Shown: positions 1-7,674 of the stretch, in pieces | How positions within the stretch are numbered: position 1 is the stretch's first letter | Layout: the number at the start of each line of letters is the position of its first letter | DNA from: Methylobacterium sp. | Lineage (GTDB): Bacteria > Pseudomonadota > Alphaproteobacteria > Rhizobiales > Beijerinckiaceae | NCBI GenBank assembly: GCA_020252865.1 | Contig: JADCCH010000263.1 | Span: 1-11,445, forward strand | Direction: 5' to 3' | DNA length: 11,445 bases | Notes under the pieces: generated by a model | Databases searched by the model: none | Told to the model about the DNA's origin: nothing | What the model saw: only the letters and a program-made list of their open reading frames with translations | Program-made: the position numbers and the translations under genes

Positions 1-1129
1 CATAATGAAGCGGCGAGTAGATCACGGGCAGGCGTGTGGCATCGCCGAAAGGCGATTTGAACTCCACCGCGCCCAGGCCTTTCGTCATCAGGAATCCCAG
101 AAGGAAGCCTGCGAGCAGGCCGATCAGGCCGATCACAAGCGCCTCCAGCACGAAGATTCGCCGCACCAGCGCCGCGCGCAGGCCCAGCGACTTCAGGATC
201 GCGATGTCACGCGTCTTTTCATGCGTGATGGTCGAGATGATGTTGTAGGTGCCGAAGGATGCGACCAACAGGATCGCGCCCACCACCGTGTACATGATGA
301 AATTGCGGATGTTGAAGGCGTTGAGCAGATCCTCATGCGCCTCCTGCCAGGAGACGGCCTTGTAGCCCGTCTCGGCCTCGATGCGCGCCGCGAGTTCGCG
401 CGCGGACAGGGCGTCATTGGCCTTCAGGCGCAATTCATTGATGAGGCCGGTCTGTCCCGCGAGGATCTGCGCGCTGCGGGTCAGCGCATAGATCTGGCTG
501 TCATCGACCTGGGCCACGCCCGTGCGGAAAATGCCGACGGCGGTTGCTGTCATCGTCTTCCCGCCGGAGGAAGAAATGGAGACCGTGTTGCCCACGCGGA
601 TGCCCAGCCTTTCCGCAAGGCGTGCACCCAGCAGAATCGCGTTCGAGGCCTTGAGCAGGTTGTCGAGGCTGCCCTCGACCATCTTGCTCGCGATGTTCGA
701 TACCTCCGCCTCACGCTTCGGATCGATGCCCAGCATCACCGCGCCGACATCGCGTCCTGCCTGCCGCACGAGGATGTTCACGCGGACGGAGGGCGCGACC
801 TTCGCGGGCGCCCAGCTTTCCATCTCGGCCATCACCGCGAGCGGGTTCTTGATGCCGCGACGGCGATCTGCCGTGGCGAGGTTGGAGATTTCCACGTCGT
901 CATAGATCAACGCGGCAGGCTGCCGGGGCGGGGTGCGCCGCTCGTCGCTCACCGTGATATGGGGAAGGGAATCCACGAGTTGCGCGATGAAATCGCGCTG
1001 CGACCCTTCCATCAGCGAGGCCATCATCACGGAGAACGCCACCCCGGTCGCCACGCCCAGCACGCCCACCAATGTCTGCCGCAGGCGGGAACGGATATGC
1101 GTGATGGCAATGTCGATCGCAAGGCCCAT
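1..1129 (-). CDS. MacB/LolC/FtsX-type ABC transporter permease (partial, C-terminus off left edge)
   Basis: This is the inner-membrane permease of an ABC exporter of the type that works with a periplasmic adaptor. 376 residues are visible. A cytoplasmic N-terminus leads into a first membrane segment at about residues 18-40, then a large periplasmic domain at about 41-275, a second membrane segment at 277-299 and a third at about 328-352. The fourth segment and the stop lie beyond position 1. After segment two comes the FtsX-family coupling stretch EKTRDIAILKSLG (304-316). The ATG at 1129 was chosen because it lies 8 nt after the stop of the adaptor gene, behind a G-rich run (GGGGGG) that can serve as ribosome binding site. 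The two genes are therefore very likely one transcript. The substrate is unknown; family members export lipoproteins, macrolides, peptides or glycolipids. The cognate ATPase is expected further left. Family assignment is strong; substrate assignment is not possible. Confidence 0.88.
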   Translation of the reverse strand, partial: MGLAIDIAITHIRSRLRQTLVGVLGVATGVAFSVMMASLMEGSQRDFIAQLVDSLPHITVSDERRTPPRQPAALIYDDVEISNLATADRRRGIKNPLAVMAEMESWAPAKVAPSVRVNILVRQAGRDVGAVMLGIDPKREAEVSNIASKMVEGSLDNLLKASNAILLGARLAERLGIRVGNTVSISSSGGKTMTATAVGIFRTGVAQVDDSQIYALTRSAQILAGQTGLINELRLKANDALSARELAARIEAETGYKAVSWQEAHEDLLNAFNIRNFIMYTVVGAILLVASFGTYNIISTITHEKTRDIAILKSLGLRAALVRRIFVLEALVIGLIGLLAGFLLGFLMTKGLGAVEFKSPFGDATRLPVIYSPLHY

Positions 1130-1137
1130 GTGCCCCC

Positions 1138-2145
1138 CTACCGCGCGACGCGCACGAATTGGCCATCGCCGAATTCGGCCCTCACCGGCGAAGCGACCAC
1201 GCTGCCCTCCGCAAGGCCGGATATGACCTCCACCAGGCGGCTGCCGCGAATACCCGTCTCCACCGGCACCTGCTTCAGTTTCCCGTTCTCCACCGTGAAG
1301 ATGCTGGCCTTGCCGCCGGCATTGCGGATGGCCTCGGCGGGCACCAGCAGCACGGCCCTCTTCTCGCGGATGATGATGTTCGCTTCCACGCTCATCCCGA
1401 TCCGCAGCGGGCTCTCCTCCGGCAGGGCAAGGTAGGCGCGGAAGGTCTTTGTCACGGGATCACCCTTGGGCGTGATGGAGGAAACCGTGGCGCGCAAGGT
1501 GCCATTCGGGAAGCCATCATTGCGCAGAAGCGCGGTCTGCCCGACCACGACCTTTGCGATGTCCTCTTCGTTGACATCCGCGATCACCTGCAGCGGTTTT
1601 GGCTGGCCCACCCAGAAGAGCACGTCGGTGGTCACGGGAATGTCGCCGACCTGTCCATCCGCGCGCAGGACGATGCCTTCCTTGGGCGCCACGAGAAGGT
1701 AATCCGTGAGGCGCGCGCGAAGCGCGGCGATCTGGTTGTCGAACTGGCGGAGTTCGGTTTCGGCACGCTCGAGCGTGAGCCGCGTGGTGGCGCCGGTGGC
1801 GATGAGGTTCGCGAGGCGCCTCACATCGCTCTCGGCGAAGTCGCGCTTGGTCTGGACCTGCGCGAGCTCGGCCTGGGCGGCGGTATCGTCGAGTTTTGCG
1901 AGAATCTGGCCCTTCTTCACGAATTGCCCCTCACAGCGGCAATGCTCGACGATGCGGGCGCGCAGGAGCGGCAGCACCTTGGACCAGGTGAGCGGTTCGA
2001 CGGCACCGGTCGCGTAGACCACCTCGGCCACATCACCGCGCTGGGCGATTGCCACCGTGACAACCGGGCCGCGCAGCCAGAGCGATGCGCCGTAACCGAG
2101 GCCTGCGAGAGCCAGCAGGCCGGCGAGCAGTTTCTTCCATGTCAC
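1138..2145 (-). CDS. HlyD/RND-type periplasmic adaptor (membrane fusion protein)
   Basis: This 335-residue adaptor should be anchored in the inner membrane and reach through the periplasm, linking the ABC permease encoded just downstream to an outer-membrane partner. A hydrophobic anchor lies at residues 6-24. A split lipoyl-like domain follows (about 62-86 with EGQFVKKGQILAKLDD, resuming at 151-172), interrupted by an alpha-helical hairpin rich in Ala, Glu and Arg (88-148). A beta-barrel region (about 180-262) and a C-terminal membrane-proximal domain (264-335) complete the protein. The start is a choice between two GTG codons: 2145, which has GGAG 8 nt upstream and is preferred, and 2154, whose spacing to a Shine-Dalgarno is poor. 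The frame stays open to an ATG at 2382, but that would put a long Arg/Cys-rich tail before the anchor. The unusual HCRC (68-71) sits in the lipoyl region. The substrate is unknown. Confidence 0.87.
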   Translation of the reverse strand: MTWKKLLAGLLALAGLGYGASLWLRGPVVTVAIAQRGDVAEVVYATGAVEPLTWSKVLPLLRARIVEHCRCEGQFVKKGQILAKLDDTAAQAELAQVQTKRDFAESDVRRLANLIATGATTRLTLERAETELRQFDNQIAALRARLTDYLLVAPKEGIVLRADGQVGDIPVTTDVLFWVGQPKPLQVIADVNEEDIAKVVVGQTALLRNDGFPNGTLRATVSSITPKGDPVTKTFRAYLALPEESPLRIGMSVEANIIIREKRAVLLVPAEAIRNAGGKASIFTVENGKLKQVPVETGIRGSRLVEVISGLAEGSVVASPVRAEFGDGQFVRVAR

Positions 2146-2310
2146 CGGCTTCACTCCACCTCGTCCGTTCCGGGCCACAGATAGCCCGACCTTCCGGATG
2201 CTGCATAGCGCTTCCCCGAGGCTTTGGACTTTAACTGCACCAGCGGAAGCCCTGTCTTGATGCGGCACAAAGCACAAGAAATCGACGGCATGGCGGCGGA
2301 AGGCCGGCTC

Positions 2311-2331
2311 GCATGGCTCCCGCCTCCATGC
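2311..2331. repeat. Inverted repeat GCATGG-N9-CCATGC
   Basis: A perfect 6-bp inverted repeat (2311-2316 and 2326-2331) with a 9-nt spacer lies in the gap upstream of the exporter operon. Eleven bases separate it from the palindrome at 2342. It could be an operator or a chance hairpin in GC-rich DNA. Confidence 0.3.
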
Positions 2332-2341
2332 GGGGTGCTTC

Positions 2342-2353
2342 CTGCCCGGGCAG
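2342..2353. promoter_or_regulatory. 12-bp perfect palindrome CTGCCCGGGCAG, possible operator
   Basis: The sequence is a perfect palindrome about 190 bases upstream of the adaptor start, in otherwise gene-free DNA. Efflux operons are often controlled by dimeric repressors binding such sites, but no regulator gene is adjacent and no family-specific consensus was recognised. A chance origin is possible at this GC content. Confidence 0.25.
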
Positions 2354-2467
2354 CATTGACGTGGCCGGGCTTGCCGCACCATGGCACCGGCGCCGAAGCC
2401 CGATCGCGCCTGGCCGGAGCCCGTCCCTGCCGAGGCGGTTTCGCCCGGAATGTCGGTCTTGCGCCGC

Positions 2468-3454
2468 TCAGATGTTCCTGCTTGCGAGCGACTTTTCCCA
2501 GCGGAAGGCCGCTGCGACGATCTCCTCGAGTGTGTCGTGCCCCGGCTTCCAGCCGAGTTCCGCGCGGATGCGATCGGCCTTGGCGACGAGGGTGGCAGGA
2601 TCGCCGGGGCGACGCGGCGCGCGCCGGGTGGTGAAATCCACGCCCGTCACCCTCTTGACCACATCCACCACCTCGAGCACGGAGAAACCCCGCCCGTAAC
2701 CGCAATTGAGGATGAGACTCACGCCCGCGCCGCGAAGGTGGTCGAGCGCATCGACATGCGCATTCGCGAGATCGGTCACGTGGATAAAGTCGCGGATGCA
2801 GGAACCGTCGCGCGTGGGGTAATCCGTGCCGAAGATGTCGAGATGCGGGCGCTTCCCCAGGGCCGTCTGCACCGCGACCTTGATGAGATGCGTGGCATTC
2901 GGGGCCGATTGACCCGTGCGCCCCTGCGGATCGGCACCCGCCACGTTGAAACAGCGCAGGGCAATGAATTTCAGGTCATGCGCGACCGATATGTCGCGCA
3001 GCATCCACTCCGTCATGAGTTTCGAGCGGCCATAGGGCGAGACCGGCGCGGGCGCGAGATCTTCGCTGACCGGATCGCCCGAGACATCGCCATAAACCGC
3101 CGCGGTCGAGGAGAAGATGAAGCGCTTCACGCCGTGCTGCACGGCGGCCGCGATGAGCGCGCGACTCTTCGCGGTATTCGCGTGATAATAGAAAAGCGGC
3201 TTGGCGACCGATCCCGGCACCTTGATCTTTGCCGCGAAATGCGCGACCTCGGACACGCCGAACTCGTCCATCACCGCGCGGGTAAAGGCGTGGTCACCCA
3301 CATCACCAACGCGCAAGGGGACATCCGGCGGCAGCGCCCAGGGAAAGCCGGAGGAGAGGTTGTCGATCACGACGACCTTCTCGCCGCGATCACGCAGGGC
3401 GAGCACCATGTGCGAGCCGATATAGCCCGCGCCCCCCGTCACCAGAACCGTCAT
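2468..3454 (-). CDS. galE: UDP-glucose 4-epimerase (GalE/ExoB-like)
   Basis: This cytoplasmic 328-residue extended short-chain dehydrogenase interconverts UDP-glucose and UDP-galactose using bound NAD. The Rossmann glycine motif is at the very N-terminus (TGGAGYIG, G7-x2-G10-x2-G13), D31-N32 follow the second strand as in NAD-binding epimerases, and the catalytic set is S115-S116-T117 with Y141-x3-K145. The stretch [17 protein letters not shown] resembles alphaproteobacterial ExoB. At the sugar-binding motif it reads [10 protein letters not shown] where most relatives have RYFN, so Cys168 replaces a usual Tyr. [11 protein letters not shown] near the C-terminus is typical of the family. The ATG at 3454 has GGGAG 5 nt upstream. 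The gene diverges from galU, whose product supplies its substrate, so joint function in polysaccharide precursor supply is likely. Related NDP-sugar epimerases cannot be fully excluded. Confidence 0.92.
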   Translation of the reverse strand: MTVLVTGGAGYIGSHMVLALRDRGEKVVVIDNLSSGFPWALPPDVPLRVGDVGDHAFTRAVMDEFGVSEVAHFAAKIKVPGSVAKPLFYYHANTAKSRALIAAAVQHGVKRFIFSSTAAVYGDVSGDPVSEDLAPAPVSPYGRSKLMTEWMLRDISVAHDLKFIALRCFNVAGADPQGRTGQSAPNATHLIKVAVQTALGKRPHLDIFGTDYPTRDGSCIRDFIHVTDLANAHVDALDHLRGAGVSLILNCGYGRGFSVLEVVDVVKRVTGVDFTTRRAPRRPGDPATLVAKADRIRAELGWKPGHDTLEEIVAAAFRWEKSLASRNI

Positions 3455-3467
3455 GCAGACTCCCGCG

Positions 3468-3496
3468 TTTACCCTCTTGCGCTGTATGAATATCTT
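3468..3496 (+). promoter_or_regulatory. Candidate sigma70-type promoter for galU
   Basis: TTTACC (3468-3473) and TATCTT (3491-3496) are separated by 17 bp, each matching 4 of 6 consensus bases. They lie in the only AT-rich patch of the 136-bp galE-galU divergent gap and would give a leader of roughly 88 nt before galU. A galE promoter must also lie in this gap on the opposite strand, but no clear pair was seen for it. Confidence 0.3.
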
Positions 3497-3590
3497 AAAT
3501 CGTCGCGGTTCATTGAGCATTAAGTGGCGGGGCTCGAGAAGTGGGGCAAAGCAGCGGCCTGACAGGCATGCCGTTGAAAACAGGTGTCGA

Positions 3591-4460
3591 ATGAAGCCAA
3601 TTCGTAAAGCGGTGATTCCGGTGGCGGGTCTCGGCACGCGTTTCCTGCCGGCGACGAAAGCCATGCCGAAGGAAATGCTCACGGTCGTGGATCGCCCGGT
3701 GATCCAGCACGTGGTGGATGAAGCGCGCAAGGCGGGCATCGAGCACGTGGTGTTCGTGACCGGGCGCAACAAGAACGTCATCGAGGATCATTTCGACCGT
3801 CAGTACGAACTGGAAGACACGTTGAAGAGCCGCGGCAAGGTGAAGGAACTGGCAGCTCTCGAGGCCGATACGCCGGGCGCGGGCGCGACGAGCTTCACCC
3901 GCCAGCAGGCGCCGCTTGGCCTCGGGCATGCGGTGTGGTGCGCGCGCGACATCATCGGCAATGAGCCGTTCGCGCTGCTTCTCCCGGATATGCTGCATCT
4001 CGGCGAGACGGCCTTTCTCGGCGACATGATCGAAGCTTATGGCCAGACCGGCGGAAATCTCATCGGTGTCTATCCGGTCGCGGATGAAGAAACGCATCAA
4101 TACGGCATCGTCGATGTGGCGGGGTCGGCCGAAAAGGTCGCGAAGATCGCCCGCATGGTCGAGAAGCCGGCCAGGGGAACGGCCCCGTCGAACCTCGCGA
4201 TTTCCGGCCGCTACATTCTCCAGCCCACGATCTTCGGGCTTCTGTCCAGGCAGGAGCGCGGGGCGGGCGGGGAGATCCAGCTGACGGATTCCATGCTGAC
4301 GCTTGCAAGAAGCGAGCCCTTCCATGCCGTGCGCTTCGATGGCCAGGTCTATGATACCGGCTCGAAGCTCGGCTTTCTGGCGGCGAATGTGGCCTATGCG
4401 CTGGCAAATCCGGAGCTTGGCAAGGATTTTCGCATGATTCTGAAGTCTTTGGCAGGTTGA
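3591..4460 (+). CDS. galU: UTP-glucose-1-phosphate uridylyltransferase
   Basis: GalU joins glucose-1-phosphate and UTP to give UDP-glucose and pyrophosphate in the cytoplasm. The 289 residues match the usual length. The nucleotide-binding signature [16 protein letters not shown] occupies residues 13-28, [11 protein letters not shown] is at 105-115, and the acidic metal-binding LPD is at 131-133. VEKP is at 190-193, GGEIQLTD at 227-233 and YDTGSKLG at 254-261, all in family order. The ATG at 3591 begins exactly at the conserved N-terminus and has AGGTG 4 nt upstream; an upstream in-frame extension to 3453 would run across the galE start and was rejected. The product feeds the divergently encoded GalE, and glucose-1-phosphate may come from the mutase encoded next. 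A short RmlA-type thymidylyltransferase is unlikely because of the GalU-specific motifs. Confidence 0.95.
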   Translation: MKPIRKAVIPVAGLGTRFLPATKAMPKEMLTVVDRPVIQHVVDEARKAGIEHVVFVTGRNKNVIEDHFDRQYELEDTLKSRGKVKELAALEADTPGAGATSFTRQQAPLGLGHAVWCARDIIGNEPFALLLPDMLHLGETAFLGDMIEAYGQTGGNLIGVYPVADEETHQYGIVDVAGSAEKVAKIARMVEKPARGTAPSNLAISGRYILQPTIFGLLSRQERGAGGEIQLTDSMLTLARSEPFHAVRFDGQVYDTGSKLGFLAANVAYALANPELGKDFRMILKSLAG

Positions 4461-4532
4461 CCGAGCCTCTTCCGCCTTTCCTCAATCCCCTGAAGGCTGT
4501 TCTTGATCTGGTTTTTCCCGGCCGTCAGCGGT

Positions 4533-4568
4533 ATGGGGACCGGACCTCACGCGAAGCGAGCGCCCCAT
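4533..4568 (+). promoter_or_regulatory. Inverted repeat enclosing the mutase start codon
   Basis: ATGGGG (4533-4538) and CCCCAT (4563-4568) are a perfect 6-bp inverted repeat with a 24-nt loop. The 3' arm includes the A and T of the ATG at 4567, and the weak ribosome binding site (AAGCGAG) lies in the loop. In mRNA this could partly hide the start codon. Six base pairs across a long loop is modest, so this may be chance. Confidence 0.25.
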
Positions 4569-6093
4569 GACGTCTTTTCCGAAAGCTGTTGCGGACCTGA
4601 AGCCCAATACGGCCGCCTTCGAACTCAACCCGCTCGTCAAGCCCACCGGCTTTCGCGAATATGATGCGCGCTGGTGGTTCGGGCACCCCGCTTCGGGCAA
4701 GGCGCCCGAGTTGAACCTCATGGGCGTGCAGGCTCTCGGCCTCGGCATCGGCACTTATCTGGCCGAAACCGGCGTGAGGCAGCGCGTGGTGGTGGGCCAT
4801 GATTTCAGGAGCTATTCGAACGCCATCAAGCTGGCGCTGGTCGCCGGGCTCATGGGCTCGGGCTGCGAGGTGGTGGATATCGGCCTCGCCATGTCGCCCA
4901 TGGCCTATTTCGCGCAATTCGCGCTCGATGTGCCGGCCGTGGCGATGGTCACCGCCTCGCATAACGACAATGGCTGGACCGGCGTCAAGATGGGCTCGAA
5001 CCGGCCGGTGACCTTCGGCCCCGCCGAGATCAACCGCATCAAGGAGATCGTGCTCAACGCCGAGTATCGCTTCGGGCAGGGCAGCTATTCCTTCGTCGAG
5101 AATTTCTTCCAGAACCATTATTTCAGGGAACTGGCGGATCGCCCGAAGCTGAAGCGGAAACTCAAGGTGATCTGCGCCTGCGGCAACGGCACGGCTGGCG
5201 CCTTCGCGCCGCAGGTGCTCGAAGCACTGGGCTGCGAGGTGATCCGTCTCGATTGCGAACTCGACCACACCTTTCCGCGCTACAACCCGAACCCCGAGGA
5301 CATGGAGATGCTCCATGCCATGGCGCACGCCGTGAAGGAGCATGGCGCGGATGTGGCACTCGGCTTCGATGGCGATGGCGATCGCTGCGGCGTGGTGGAT
5401 AACGAGGGGAACGAAATCTTCGCGGACAAGATCGGCGTGATGCTCGCGCGCGATCTCGCGGCCCTGAACCCCAATGCGCTCTTCGTGGCGGATGTGAAAT
5501 CCACCGGCCTTTTCGCGACCGATCCGGAACTTCTGCGCCTTGGCGCGAAGACCGATTACTGGAAGACCGGCCATTCCTACATCAAGAAGCGCGTGGCCGA
5601 ACTCGGTGCGCTCGCGGGTTTTGAGAAGAGCGGCCATTTCTTCTTCAACCCGCCGGTGGGGCGTGGCTATGATGACGGGCTCGTCACGGCCATCGCCGTG
5701 CTCGACATGCTCGATCGCAACCCCGGCAAGTCGATGGCCGATCTCTATCGCGCGCTGCCGAAGACCTGGGCCACGCCCACCATGGCGCCGCATTGCGAGG
5801 ACGAGGTGAAATATGGCATCGTCGAGAAGGTCGTGGCGCGCATCGAGGCGATGCAGAAGGCCGGCGCTTCCATCGCGGGCCATGCGATTCGTGATGTGGT
5901 CACCGTGAATGGCGCGCGCGTGACGGTCGATGACGGCACCTGGGGCCTCATCCGTGCCTCGTCCAACAAGCCGGAACTCGTGGTGGTGATCGAGAGCCCG
6001 ATCTCCGAAGCCCGGATGCGCGAGATGTTCAAGGCGATGGATGCGATCCTGCGCGAGCATCCCGAGGTTGGCGCCTACAACCAGACGATCTGA
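4567..6093 (+). CDS. manB: Phosphomannomutase/phosphoglucomutase
   Basis: A cytoplasmic alpha-D-phosphohexomutase of 508 residues, predicted to interconvert mannose-6-P and mannose-1-P and, as is common in the family, glucose-6-P and glucose-1-P. The phosphoserine loop is TASHNDNGWTG with catalytic Ser131; the usual proline after Asn is replaced by Asp. The metal-binding loop is GFDGDGDR (266-273, Asp268/270/272). The sugar-recognition loop reads FEKSGH (352-357) in place of the common GEMSGH, keeping the Glu. The C-terminal phosphate-binding motif is RASSNKPE (463-470). At 508 residues it is longer than the roughly 460 of AlgC-type enzymes, with an N-terminal extension. It lies 106 nt after galU and 12 nt before manC, which consumes mannose-1-P. 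The ribosome binding site is weak. The class is certain; the preferred sugar is inferred from context. Confidence 0.9.
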   Translation: MTSFPKAVADLKPNTAAFELNPLVKPTGFREYDARWWFGHPASGKAPELNLMGVQALGLGIGTYLAETGVRQRVVVGHDFRSYSNAIKLALVAGLMGSGCEVVDIGLAMSPMAYFAQFALDVPAVAMVTASHNDNGWTGVKMGSNRPVTFGPAEINRIKEIVLNAEYRFGQGSYSFVENFFQNHYFRELADRPKLKRKLKVICACGNGTAGAFAPQVLEALGCEVIRLDCELDHTFPRYNPNPEDMEMLHAMAHAVKEHGADVALGFDGDGDRCGVVDNEGNEIFADKIGVMLARDLAALNPNALFVADVKSTGLFATDPELLRLGAKTDYWKTGHSYIKKRVAELGALAGFEKSGHFFFNPPVGRGYDDGLVTAIAVLDMLDRNPGKSMADLYRALPKTWATPTMAPHCEDEVKYGIVEKVVARIEAMQKAGASIAGHAIRDVVTVNGARVTVDDGTWGLIRASSNKPELVVVIESPISEARMREMFKAMDAILREHPEVGAYNQTI

Positions 6094-6105
6094 CGGGTCA
6101 TCGCC

Positions 6106-7533
6106 ATGTCGAAGCCGCCTGTGATCCGTCCCGTCATTCTCTGCGGCGGCTCTGGCACGCGGCTCTGGCCGCTCTCGCGCGAGGCTTTTCCGAAGCAGTT
6201 CGCGCCGATCATCGGCAGGCATTCGACCTTTCAGGAAACATTGCTGCGCGTGAAGGATCCGGCTGTTTTTGGAAAGCCGCTCGTCATCACGAACAAGGCG
6301 CATCGCTTCATGGTGGAGCGCCAATTGGCGGAAATCGGCATCGCGGCGGATATCCTGCTCGAGCCGATGGCCCGTGATTCGGGCCCGGCCGTGCTGGCTG
6401 CGGCGCTCTACCTTCATCGCCAAACCCCCGATGCGCTGGCCCTGATGCTGGCGGCAGATCACCTCGTGCTGAAGCCCGGGGCCTTCCAGCAGGCGGTGGT
6501 TGCCGGTCGGCCCGTGGCTGCTGCCGGCGGCATCATCACCTTCGGCATCCTGCCGACCTCGCCCGCCACCGGCTATGGCTATATCGATCCCGGCGAGGAG
6601 AGCGGCGCCGGCGTCCGCGCCGTGCGGCGTTTTGTCGAGAAGCCGGATGCCCGGCGCGCGCTGGAATATGTCGCCTCGGGTTATCTATGGAATTCGGGCA
6701 ACTTCCTTTTCGCTCCGTCCACCGTGATCGGCGAATACCGTGACAGCCAGCCCGAATGCGTGAGCCATGTCGAGGCGGCTTTGGCGCAGGCCAGCATCGA
6801 TCTCGAGGTTCCCACCCTCGACGAGGTGAACTTCGCCAAGGCGCGCAAGATCGCCTTCGATTTCGCGGTGATGGAAAAGACCCGCCATGCCCATGTCGTT
6901 GCCGGAGATTTCGGCTGGTCCGATATCGGGGATTGGAACGCGCTCTGGGAGGTGTCCGACAAGGACAGCGCCGGCAATGCAGGGCAGGGGGCGGTGCTGA
7001 TGCTGGGGACTGAGGGCAGCTATGTTTCGACCGAGGATCAGCTTGTCGCGACCCTCGGCGTGAAGGATCTCGTGGTCGTCGCCACGCGCGACGCGGTTCT
7101 GGTGGCCGATCGTCACAAGGTCGGGCAGGTGAAGCAGCTGGTCGAGCGGCTGAAGCATGATGGCCGGCCGGAAGCCTCCCACCATGCCCGCGTCTTCCGG
7201 CCCTGGGGCTGGTATCAGACACTCGTCCTGCAGGATCGCTCGCAGGTGAAGCGCATCATCGTCTATCCCGGCGGCAAGCTTTCGCTGCAGAAGCATTTCC
7301 ATCGCTCCGAGCACTGGGTCGTCGTGCGCGGCACGGCGCGCGTCACGATCGGCGATGCGGTCGAGGATCTCATCGAGAACCAGTCCGCCTATATCCCGTG
7401 TGGGGTCGTGCATCGGCTCGAGAACCCGGGCCTGATCGATGCGGAGATCATCGAGGTGCAGACGGGCAGCTATCTCGGCGAGGATGACATCGTGCGGCTT
7501 GCGGATATCTACAGTCGCGCGGGCACGGCCTGA
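6106..7533 (+). CDS. manC: Bifunctional mannose-1-P guanylyltransferase / mannose-6-P isomerase
   Basis: This 475-residue type II enzyme is predicted to make mannose-6-P from fructose-6-P with its C-terminal cupin, and GDP-mannose from mannose-1-P and GTP with its N-terminal nucleotidyltransferase. The GTP-binding signature CGGSGTRLWPLSR spans residues 13-25. FVEKP is at 176-180, YLWNSGNF at 193-200 and FGWSDIGDW at 269-277. The isomerase half begins near 363 and carries QKHFHRSEHW (395-404; metal-ligand candidates His397, His399, Glu402) and VVHRLENPG (434-442; His436), then GSYLGEDDIVRL. Both halves look complete. The start is 12 nt after the mutase stop, so the two are probably co-transcribed and catalyse consecutive steps. 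The upstream ribosome binding site is weak, consistent with coupling. Its product is the substrate of Gmd, encoded beyond the inverted gene downstream. Confidence 0.95.
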   Translation: MSKPPVIRPVILCGGSGTRLWPLSREAFPKQFAPIIGRHSTFQETLLRVKDPAVFGKPLVITNKAHRFMVERQLAEIGIAADILLEPMARDSGPAVLAAALYLHRQTPDALALMLAADHLVLKPGAFQQAVVAGRPVAAAGGIITFGILPTSPATGYGYIDPGEESGAGVRAVRRFVEKPDARRALEYVASGYLWNSGNFLFAPSTVIGEYRDSQPECVSHVEAALAQASIDLEVPTLDEVNFAKARKIAFDFAVMEKTRHAHVVAGDFGWSDIGDWNALWEVSDKDSAGNAGQGAVLMLGTEGSYVSTEDQLVATLGVKDLVVVATRDAVLVADRHKVGQVKQLVERLKHDGRPEASHHARVFRPWGWYQTLVLQDRSQVKRIIVYPGGKLSLQKHFHRSEHWVVVRGTARVTIGDAVEDLIENQSAYIPCGVVHRLENPGLIDAEIIEVQTGSYLGEDDIVRLADIYSRAGTA

Positions 7534-7542
7534 GCCAGGTTC

Positions 7543-7559
7543 GGAAAGCCGCGCTTTTC
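7543..7559 (+). terminator. Candidate terminator hairpin after manC
   Basis: GGAAAGC (7543-7549) pairs with GCTTTTC (7553-7559) around a 3-nt loop, with one G-U pair, starting 9 nt after the manC stop. Four T residues are in the 3' arm and C residues follow, so this is not a textbook intrinsic terminator. Position between two convergent genes is the main support. Confidence 0.3.
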
Positions 7560-7606
7560 CCCCGACATCTGGCGATGGCCTTCCGCTCGAACGCCCTGCC
7601 GGGTCA

Positions 7607-7624
7607 TGGCCTGTTCGCAGGCTG
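7607..7624. repeat. Hairpin with TTCG tetraloop between convergent genes
   Basis: GCCTG (7609-7613) and CAGGC (7618-7622) form a perfect 5-bp stem closing a TTCG loop, extendable by two wobble pairs to 7607-7624. It lies in the 141-bp gap between the 3' ends of manC and the S74 gene, so it could help end transcription from either side. No T-tract follows on either strand. Confidence 0.25.
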
Positions 7625-7674
7625 CCGCAGCAGAGGCATCGGGCGGCATGGAGTTTGTCTGTCGCGATGACCTG

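Larger units (their letters stand above)
2146..2467. other. Gap between galE and the exporter operon; likely promoter region
   Basis: No convincing gene lies in these 322 bases. They follow galE and precede the adaptor gene, both on the minus strand, so a promoter for the exporter operon is expected here. No clear -35/-10 pair could be picked out. The region holds a perfect 12-bp palindrome (2342-2353), a 6-bp inverted repeat with a 9-nt spacer (2311-2331) and, just past galE, a short GGCG/CGCC stem (2434-2445) without a T-tract. Confidence 0.5.

Noticed and set aside
5..1435. 476-codon open frame on plus across the permease and adaptor genes
   Set aside because: It is antisense to two recognisable exporter genes and has the same Arg/His/Gln-rich shadow composition.
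2155..2382. Extension of the adaptor gene to an ATG at 2382
   Set aside because: It would add about 79 Arg/Cys-rich residues before the membrane anchor, unlike the family; a GTG at 2145 with GGAG in place fits better.
2381..3523. 380-codon open frame on plus opposite galE
   Set aside because: Antisense to galE, whose motifs and ribosome binding site are clear.
4457..4486. TTGACC overlapping the galU stop with CTCAAT 18 bp later, as a promoter for the mutase
   Set aside because: The -35 match is good but the -10 matches only three of six bases; too weak to list as a promoter.
4525..6462. 645-codon open frame on minus opposite the mutase and the start of manC
   Set aside because: It mirrors two genes with full family motifs on plus. 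The translation is His/Arg/Ala-rich low-information sequence typical of the antisense frame of GC-rich genes.
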